This document shows, piece by piece, positions 58,496-64,000 of a stretch of 64,000 bases of DNA. Both the position numbers and the translations under genes were made by a program. Each line of letters starts with the position of its first letter. The first letter of the stretch is position 1. Source of the DNA: Streptomyces sp. Alt3 (GTDB lineage: Bacteria > Actinomycetota > Actinomycetes > Streptomycetales > Streptomycetaceae); NCBI RefSeq assembly GCF_030719215.1, contig NZ_CP120983.1, positions 1,860,001 through 1,924,000 on the forward strand, written 5' to 3'. The notes beneath the pieces were generated by a model, which saw nothing but the letters and a program-made list of their open reading frames with translations, was not told where the DNA came from and did no database searches.

Positions 58496-59908
58496 ATGCT
58501 CACCATGACCGCGTTCGAGGACTCCAGCTTCTCCTTCTGGCCGCGCGTGCGAGAGATCGCCGTGCCGCCCTCCATGATCGAGACCGCGACGGCCAGGCGT
58601 TGTGCCGGCGACTGGGCGGGGGCCTGCGCCGCCGCCGGATTCGACGTCGATCTCGACCTGCGTACCGTCGCACGTGTCCACGGCAGTGGCCTGGCCGCCC
58701 TGCTCAGGGCGGACCTTCGTCGGCTGGCACCGGACCTGTTGCGGTGGCACATGCCCAGGACCGCGCCCGACGGACTGCTCCGCACCGGGACGACCGTCAC
58801 GCTCGCCAGGTACGACGAACCGGGGCGTCCCCGTCCGGTGCGTCTCGTGGTGCGTACCGCGCCCGCGTGGGCGGAGGGCGGGCAGCGGATCAGCCTCACG
58901 GTGTGGGACGGCCTCGCCCCGCACGGACGTGGGCACGGGCCGCGCGGCTACCGGCCCCCCGACCGTCGGTTCCGCCTGGACCTGCACCGGCACCTCTGGG
59001 ACGCGGGCCGCAGCCACGAACTGCGCCCGCGCACCGGGGCGGACGGGGCCGGGCCCTTCGACGGGCCGGTCCCCGTCTGGGCGTCCCGGGTGCCCGGACC
59101 GGAGCGGTTCGCGCTCGGCCGGTGGGCCGACGAGGCGGCCCTGCTTCTGGCCGCGGAGGGGCGTACCGGTGGGGGCGAGGTCGCCGTGCGTCTCGGCGGC
59201 AGGCACCGGCTGCTGCTGGACGTGCGTCCCTCCCCCGGCCCGCCGGGAGAGGCCGGCGGGCCGTCCGAGGTGCGGTCCGCCCGGTACGTGAAGGCGGGCG
59301 CCTGTGCCGGGCTACCGGTCCTCCCCGATGCGGCTGCACGGGTGCTCCCCGACCTGGAGCTGCTGCGCCGCGGTCTCGTCGCGCCGGAACGGCTGCACCC
59401 TCTGGTCGCGGCCGCCCTGGCGCCGGGGACATCGGCGTCCGGCTCCTTGCGCACGGACGACGACGGTCCGCCGCGCGAGGTGGACTGCCGAGGCGCCCGG
59501 CACCGGATCGGCCTGGTCGGCGGGGTGCTGGTGCCCCTGGACCACGATCCCGCCGAGATCCGGCGGGAGGAGCTGCTGGCCGCGCTCACCGGTACCCCAC
59601 TCCCCTGCCTCCAGGTCATCGACGTGGCGCACCGCCGGCCGGACTGCCTCGCCGACGTGCGTGACCGCCTCGCCCACGGGGACCCGGCGGGCGCGCTCGC
59701 CGGGATCGAGCGCATGCTCGGGGCCGAGGCGCGGCTGAGGGACGGGGACCTGCGCGACCTGTTCACCGACGCGGCCCGACAGCGGGTGAGGCACGGCCTG
59801 TTCAGGGCCGGTCTCGCCGATCCCGGGCCCAGGGAGCCCGTGACCGGACGGGAGCGGTACCGCGTCGGCCTTCACCGCACCCGCCCCCGGAACGCCGCCT
59901 ACCGCTGA
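58496..59908 (+). CDS. Conserved hypothetical protein linked to MoxR/VWA genes
   Basis: 470 residues, with high Arg/Ala/Pro/Gly content and no membrane helix. It starts MLTMTAFEDSSFSFWPRVREI. It has SARYVKAGACAGLPVLPDAAARVLPDLELLRRGLVAPERLHPLVAAAL, then CRGARHRIGLVGGVLVPLDHDPAEIRREELLAALTGTPLPCLQVI, and an all-helical end QRVRHGLFRAGLADPGP. I do not recognise a catalytic family. Its position before a MoxR ATPase and a VWA-metallopeptidase gene on the same strand (191-bp gap) suggests the target or adaptor of that pair. AAGGTGAG before ATG 58496 decides the start. Confidence 0.65.
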   Translation: MLTMTAFEDSSFSFWPRVREIAVPPSMIETATARRCAGDWAGACAAAGFDVDLDLRTVARVHGSGLAALLRADLRRLAPDLLRWHMPRTAPDGLLRTGTTVTLARYDEPGRPRPVRLVVRTAPAWAEGGQRISLTVWDGLAPHGRGHGPRGYRPPDRRFRLDLHRHLWDAGRSHELRPRTGADGAGPFDGPVPVWASRVPGPERFALGRWADEAALLLAAEGRTGGGEVAVRLGGRHRLLLDVRPSPGPPGEAGGPSEVRSARYVKAGACAGLPVLPDAAARVLPDLELLRRGLVAPERLHPLVAAALAPGTSASGSLRTDDDGPPREVDCRGARHRIGLVGGVLVPLDHDPAEIRREELLAALTGTPLPCLQVIDVAHRRPDCLADVRDRLAHGDPAGALAGIERMLGAEARLRDGDLRDLFTDAARQRVRHGLFRAGLADPGPREPVTGRERYRVGLHRTRPRNAAYR

Positions 59909-60099
59909 CCGCGCACCGGGCGCCGCCGCTCAGCCTCTCGGCGTCCGGCGCCACTGCCTCCCCTCGACATCCGGCACTTCGCGTGCCGCCCCTGCGCCCT
60001 TCGGCCCGGGGCACCCGGCACCCGCGTGCCGCCCTTGCCGCCTTCCGCGCGCCCGGAACCCGGGGCCGCGCCCTTCGACGAACCCTCAGGTGATGCCTC

Positions 60100-61398
60100 A
60101 TGTCCGCATACGCCCCGCCCTCCGAGAACCCGACCACCGAGACCCCTGACACCCCGGCCCCCTCCGGTGCCCCCGCCCCTTCCGTCCGGGCTTCGCGGCT
60201 CGATGTGCCGGGCGCGCTGCTGGCCCTGCTCCGCGACACGACCACCGCTCCACGTCCCGACCCGCAGCTGGAGGCGCTGACCCTGGCGGTCTCCGCCGAC
60301 CTGCCGGTGCTGCTGTGGGGTGAGCCCGGGATCGGTAAGACGGCCGCGCTCACCCAGCTCGCCACCACCCTGGACCTGCCGTTGACCACGGTGATCGCCA
60401 GCGTGCACGAACCGTCGGACTTCTCCGGTCTTCCCGTCATCGGGGACGACCCGGCGGGCAACGGCATTCCGATGGCGCCGCCGGACTGGGCGGTGAGGCT
60501 GGTGCGCGCGGGCCGCGGGCTGCTCTTCCTCGACGAACTGTCCACCGCCCCGCCCGCCGTACAGGCCGCGCTCCTGCGCCTCGTACTGGAGCGCCGGGTC
60601 GGCGCACTGCGCCTGCCGCCGGGCGTCCGGATCGTGGCCGCCGCCAATCCCCGGTCCTCCGCCGCCGACGGCTGGGAGCTGAGCCCCCCGCTCGCCAACA
60701 GGTTCGTCCATCTGCGGTGGGTGCACGACGCCGACGTGGTGGTGCGGGGCCTCGGCGGTGTCTGGCCCCGGTCCGTGCTGCCGACGCTCGACGCCGGACT
60801 GCTGCCGGAGGCCGTGGCGTTCGCACGCCGGGCGGTCTGCGGCCTGCTGGGCGCACGGCCCGCCCTGGTCCACCGGCTCCCCTCGGGCGAGGCGCTGCGG
60901 GGCGGGGCGTGGCCGTCACCGCGAAGCTGGGACATGGCACTGTGCCTGACCGCGTTCGCGACCGCGGCCGGCGCGTCGCGCGACGTCCTGTCCATGCTGG
61001 TCCGGGGGACGGTGGGCGACGGTCCCGGGCTGGAATTCCTGGCCTACCTGGACAGGATGGACCTGCCGGACCCGGAGGACCTGCTGGCGGACCCCGGGGC
61101 TGCGGAGCTTCCGGAGCGCGGTGATCTGCGTCAGGCGACGCTGGACGCGGTGGTCGCCGCGGTCCGCTCACGCCCCGCGCGGGACCGGTGGGACGCCGCC
61201 TGGGCCCTGTTGGCGAGGGCGGCGGAGACCGGCGCTCCGGACCTGCTGGTCGTTCCGGCGACGACACTCGCCACGCTGCGCCGCGACAACTGGGAGGTGC
61301 CTGCGGCGATCGAGGGTCTCGCCGGAGTGGTGTCCGTGTCGCAGCGGGCGGACCGGGCGAAGGTCCGGGCGCTCTCGGTCACCCGGGGGAACCGGTGA
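60100..61398 (+). CDS. MoxR-type AAA+ ATPase
   Basis: 432-residue AAA+ chaperone-like ATPase. Walker A is GEPGIGKTA (74-82), Walker B is LLFLDELSTAP (141-151) and sensor 1 is in RIVAAANPRSSAADG. The first 50 residues are Pro-rich and disordered. It ends by overlapping the next gene by 4 bp (GTGA), so ATPase and VWA protein are translationally coupled. MoxR ATPases with VWA partners remodel or insert metal into client proteins; the client here is unknown, with the upstream protein as candidate. Confidence 0.9.
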   Translation: MSAYAPPSENPTTETPDTPAPSGAPAPSVRASRLDVPGALLALLRDTTTAPRPDPQLEALTLAVSADLPVLLWGEPGIGKTAALTQLATTLDLPLTTVIASVHEPSDFSGLPVIGDDPAGNGIPMAPPDWAVRLVRAGRGLLFLDELSTAPPAVQAALLRLVLERRVGALRLPPGVRIVAAANPRSSAADGWELSPPLANRFVHLRWVHDADVVVRGLGGVWPRSVLPTLDAGLLPEAVAFARRAVCGLLGARPALVHRLPSGEALRGGAWPSPRSWDMALCLTAFATAAGASRDVLSMLVRGTVGDGPGLEFLAYLDRMDLPDPEDLLADPGAAELPERGDLRQATLDAVVAAVRSRPARDRWDAAWALLARAAETGAPDLLVVPATTLATLRRDNWEVPAAIEGLAGVVSVSQRADRAKVRALSVTRGNR

Positions 61399-62687
61399 GC
61401 GGGAGCGCCCCCGGCCGGCCTGCCGCGCCACGGCCGGTACGCCCACAGGACGCGTGCGAGGGCACGCTGGACACCCGGAAGCTCTTCGCCGCCCGCCTCC
61501 AGGCGGTCCTCGCGCGGCCCTACCTGGCTACGGCTCTGTTCGCCCTGCACCCGGTGGAGTCCCGGCACGTGCCGACGATGGCCGTCGACCCGTACTGGCG
61601 GTGCTACGTGTCTCCGGCCTTCGTCGACCGCACGCCTGTCGAGGAGTTGGCCGGGGTGTGGGTGCACGAGGTGTCGCACCTGCTGCGCGACCACCACGGG
61701 CGCGGCGACCGTTACGCGCTCCGGCACGGCCTGTCCGGCCCCGCGGAGCGGCTGCGGATGAACATTGCGGCCGACTGCGAGATCAACGACGACGTCTTCG
61801 GCGAGGGCCTGGTGGCGCCCGAGGGTGCCGTCCGCCCGGCGTCCCTGGGGCTGAGGGACGGCGAACTGATGGAGGACTACCTCCGCCAGTTCCGGCTGGG
61901 GCCTCACACCGCCCATCTGGCGTGGCTGGAGTGCGGAAGCGGCGCGGACGGCCTCCCCCGGCCGTGGGACCTGGGGCCCAGGGGCGCGGACGGTCTCAGT
62001 GCACAGGAGCGGGACGCGGTGCGGTTCAGGGTGGCGCGGGGCATCACCGGAAGTCCGGGGAACACCCCGGCCGGTTGGCGACGCTGGGCCGAGGAGGCGT
62101 TCCATCCTCCGCAGCCCTGGCGGCAGTTGCTGGGCGCCGCCGTACGGGCGGCTGCCTCCGCGCCCGGCTCGGGCGACGACTACGTATACGGCAGGCCGGC
62201 CCGCCGGTCCGCGGCGGTTCCCGGCGCGGTCCTGCCGAGCCTGCGGCGCAGGCCGACGCGGGTCGTCGTGGTCATCGACACCTCCGGCTCCGTCAGTGAC
62301 GCCGAACTGGGCAGCGCTCTGCTGGAGGTGACGGCGATCTCACGGGCCGTGGGCGGCCGCCGTGACCTCGTCGGCGTACTCCCGTGCGACGCGGCGGCGG
62401 ACCGGGTCCGGCCCCTGTGCGGCGGCGCGGAGGGCGTCGAACTGCTGGGCGGCGGGGGTACGGACCTGCGTGCGGGGTTCGCGCGTGCGCTGGAGTCACG
62501 CCCGCGCCCTGACGTCCTGGTGATGCTGACCGACGGCCAGACACTGTGGCCGTCCCGGCGTCCGCCGTGCCGGACGGTGGTGGGCCTGTTCGGCCGGCAC
62601 CACGGAAGCCCGTCGTACGACGAGTCGAATTCCGAGTACGTCCCCGACGGCCCGCCCGCGTGGGCGCGGGTGGTGACCATCGGGTAG
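61395..62687 (+). CDS. Putative metallopeptidase with VWA-like domain (DUF2201)
   Basis: 430 residues. An N-terminal zinc-peptidase-like half has H-E-x-x-H in WVHEVSHLLRDHHGRGDRY (residues 91-95) and RMNIAADCEINDDVFG. The C-terminal half is a VWA domain with the MIDAS motif VVVIDTSGSVSDAEL (about 290-305) and LVMLTDGQTLWP. The start is GTG 61395, inside the MoxR stop overlap. This double-domain family (DUF2201) travels with MoxR ATPases. It probably forms a metal-dependent complex with the ATPase. Whether the HEVSH site cuts protein is not known. Confidence 0.9.
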   Translation: MSGSAPGRPAAPRPVRPQDACEGTLDTRKLFAARLQAVLARPYLATALFALHPVESRHVPTMAVDPYWRCYVSPAFVDRTPVEELAGVWVHEVSHLLRDHHGRGDRYALRHGLSGPAERLRMNIAADCEINDDVFGEGLVAPEGAVRPASLGLRDGELMEDYLRQFRLGPHTAHLAWLECGSGADGLPRPWDLGPRGADGLSAQERDAVRFRVARGITGSPGNTPAGWRRWAEEAFHPPQPWRQLLGAAVRAAASAPGSGDDYVYGRPARRSAAVPGAVLPSLRRRPTRVVVVIDTSGSVSDAELGSALLEVTAISRAVGGRRDLVGVLPCDAAADRVRPLCGGAEGVELLGGGGTDLRAGFARALESRPRPDVLVMLTDGQTLWPSRRPPCRTVVGLFGRHHGSPSYDESNSEYVPDGPPAWARVVTIG

Positions 62688-62721
62688 AGCGGTGGCCGGT
62701 GCCCGACGTAACGGGGCCGTG

Positions 62722-63447
62722 TCAGCCGGCCCGCGGGGGCCAGTTGACGATGCGCTTGGAACGCGGGGGTGCGTAGGTGCGGACCTTCGAGGTGGTCAGC
62801 CCGAGGCGGACGAGGGACTCGGCGATCGTCACCGCCGCGCTCACGCCGTCGACGACAGGCACCCCGGTGCGCTCGACGACGCGTTCGGTCAGGCCGGACA
62901 TCCCGCCGCACCCGAGGCAGATCACCTCCGCCCGGTCGGTCTCCACGGCCTGGGCGGCCTGTTCGACGATGGCGTCGACAGCCGCCTTCCCGTCCCGTTC
63001 CAGGTCCAGGACGGCGAGCCCGCTCGCCCGCACGGAGGCGCAGCGCGCGCTCAGACCGGCGGCGTGGAGACGCTCCTCGATCAGCGGGACCGTGCGGTCC
63101 AGGCTCGTGACGACGGAGTAGGTGCGGCCGAGGAACTGGGCGGTGCTCGCGGCGGCCTCGGTGATGTCGACGACCGGGACGTCGAGCAGTTCCTGCAGCC
63201 CTTCCCTGCCGTGTTCGCCGTAACCGGCCTGGATCACCGCGTCGAAGGGCTCCCGGTAGGCGCGGACGGTCTCCATCACCGCGACGGCGGCCAGGTAGCT
63301 CTCGTAGTTGCCCTCGACGGACTCCGCCCCGAAGGAGGGGGTCAGCGGGACGATCTCGGTGCCACGTGAGGCGGCACCGGCCGCCTGTACGCCGATCGAG
63401 TCGGTGATCGACTGCGTGGTGTTGACGTTGACGACGAGGATGCGCAT
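62722..63447 (-). CDS. Asp/Glu/hydantoin racemase
   Basis: 241-residue cofactor-independent racemase. The opening MRILVVNVNTTQSITDSIG is typical of hydantoin racemases. Catalytic Cys pairs appear as AVIQAGYGEHGREG (first-Cys region, with Gly here) and CLGCGGMSGL (second Cys). VPVVDITEAAAST is conserved. A standard first catalytic Cys (usually in A-C-F-x-D) is replaced by Y-G, so the pair may be incomplete. It lies 92 bp downstream of an NCS1 permease on the same strand, fitting uptake and use of allantoin or 5-substituted hydantoins. Confidence 0.85.
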   Translation of the reverse strand: MRILVVNVNTTQSITDSIGVQAAGAASRGTEIVPLTPSFGAESVEGNYESYLAAVAVMETVRAYREPFDAVIQAGYGEHGREGLQELLDVPVVDITEAAASTAQFLGRTYSVVTSLDRTVPLIEERLHAAGLSARCASVRASGLAVLDLERDGKAAVDAIVEQAAQAVETDRAEVICLGCGGMSGLTERVVERTGVPVVDGVSAAVTIAESLVRLGLTTSKVRTYAPPRSKRIVNWPPRAG

Positions 63448-63459
63448 GTGGCGGCCTTC

Positions 63460-63550
63460 GGTTCGGTGGGTCGTCCGGCGACGGTTCGGTGGTCCGTCCG
63501 GCGGCTCGGTGGTGCGTTCCGCGGTCACGGCTCCGTGGTTCATTCGGCGG
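63460..63550. repeat. Four imperfect tandem repeats in the permease-racemase gap
   Basis: A unit of about 23 bp, near GGTTCGGTGGTCCGTCCGGC, is repeated at 63460, 63483, 63505 and 63529 with growing divergence. It covers nearly the whole gap and reaches the last codons of the permease. Confidence 0.6.
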
Positions 63551-64000
63551 CGACGGCGATGGACTCGCCGTCGACGTCGCGGATCTGGGCGCCACGGTCC
63601 GCGATCAGGGCGTAGAACGCGGCGGCGAGGAGGGCACCGACGAACCAGGAGAATCCGGCGGCGGCGTGGAAGAAGGGCACGAGGGCGACGACGACGGCGA
63701 CGGCCGCGGCGGGGACGAAGGCGGCGACGGCGCGGGGGTTGAAGCCGCGGCTGTAGTGGTACTCGCCCTGCGGATCGTCGCTGTAGAGGTCGGGCACGTT
63801 GATCCGGGACTTCCGCAGCAGCCAGTAGTCGGCCATGATCACGCCGAAGAGGGGTCCGAGGAGGGCTCCGAGCCCGCCGAGGAAGTAGTTGACGACGATC
63901 GGGCTGTTGTAGAGATTCCACGGCAGGATCGCCAGCCCGGCGGCCGCGCTCACCACGCCTGCCCGGCGGAAGTTCAGCCGGCGCGGGAAGAGGTCGATGA
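63540..64000 (-). CDS. NCS1-family nucleobase/allantoin/hydantoin permease (5' part outside window)
   Basis: The last 153 residues of a nucleobase:cation symporter-1 transporter are visible. NLYNSPIVVNYFLGGLGALLGPLFGVIMADYWLLRKSRINVPDLYSDDP is the well-conserved segment near helices 9-10, then YHYSRGFNPRAVAAFVPAAAVAV and a terminal hydrophobic helix. The start lies right of the window. With the racemase behind it on the same strand it suggests an allantoin or hydantoin import and salvage set. Substrate choice cannot be decided from this part. Confidence 0.9.
   Translation of the reverse strand, partial: IDLFPRRLNFRRAGVVSAAAGLAILPWNLYNSPIVVNYFLGGLGALLGPLFGVIMADYWLLRKSRINVPDLYSDDPQGEYHYSRGFNPRAVAAFVPAAAVAVVVALVPFFHAAAGFSWFVGALLAAAFYALIADRGAQIRDVDGESIAVAAE

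Noticed and set aside
1..64000. CRISPR arrays, tRNA/rRNA genes, insertion sequences, prophage or conjugative element
   Set aside because: No regularly spaced direct repeats, tRNA cloverleaf, transposase, integrase or relaxase reading was found on either strand.

Overview
The window is a high-GC actinobacterial chromosome segment. Gene density, strong GC bias at third codon positions, frequent GTG/TTG starts, many 4-bp ATGA/GTGA operon overlaps, a conservon (cvnABCD plus P450), a SepF paralogue, a ydaO leader, a CYP105 cassette and a leuA leader peptide all point to Streptomyces or a close relative. No rRNA, tRNA, transposase, integrase or CRISPR array was seen. It reads as an ordinary chromosomal arm with several catabolic islands and some gene remnants.

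Layout. 1-1784: N-terminal part of a Mrp-type Na+/H+ antiporter subunit A. 2347-9717: a CoA-thioester aromatic pathway split over three transcripts (RidA and acyl-CoA dehydrogenase; acyl-CoA ligase and a GNAT protein; a fused flavin monooxygenase/old-yellow-enzyme reductase and an enoyl-CoA hydratase). It matches aerobic 2-aminobenzoate breakdown, and two of its control regions share a 12-bp dyad. 9987-14451: a small ATPase, then an arginine deiminase cluster (permease, ornithine carbamoyltransferase, arginine deiminase). 15377-20371: an RNA-repair operon (Pnkp, Hen1) behind homocysteine methyltransferase MmuM. 20507-24226: an F420-type oxidoreductase, a DUF6099-like protein, a MazG-like pyrophosphohydrolase overlapping an AAA ATPase, and a short SepF. 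24302-28460: a five-gene conservon whose P450 lacks the ExxR motif.

29083-33339: a SIS-domain protein with its own operator, a LysM transglycosylase controlled by a c-di-AMP (ydaO) riboswitch and a Crp-like site, and a frameshifted quinone oxidoreductase pseudogene. 33394-36838: a self-contained CYP105/ferredoxin/reductase/TetR cassette. 37179-41520: a Mop-type regulator, a flavodoxin-like protein and a copper island (CopA and a His-rich exported protein) around three CsoR-type sites. 42505-45993: a GntR regulator divergent from an attenuated leuA, followed by an ABC ATPase. 46046-51733: a LysR/SDR pair, then D-glucarate use (GudD, GntP, IclR). 51820-58373: a cysteine-desulfurase-like enzyme, an aldehyde dehydrogenase remnant, pectate lyase, a CoA transferase and a GH43 enzyme. 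The two polysaccharide enzymes have similar AGCGCT-centred operators at their predicted start points. 58496-62687: a MoxR ATPase, a metallopeptidase/VWA protein and a conserved partner. 62722-64000: hydantoin racemase and a partial NCS1 permease.

The items least explained by textbook genetics are the shared dyad of the aminobenzoyl-CoA genes, the ExxR-less P450, the MmuM-Hen1-Pnkp linkage, the MazG-AAA pair, the MoxR/VWA trio, and the leaderless leu leader peptide whose -35 lies in a palindrome. Functions are read from sequence motifs and recall of protein families; no search was run.
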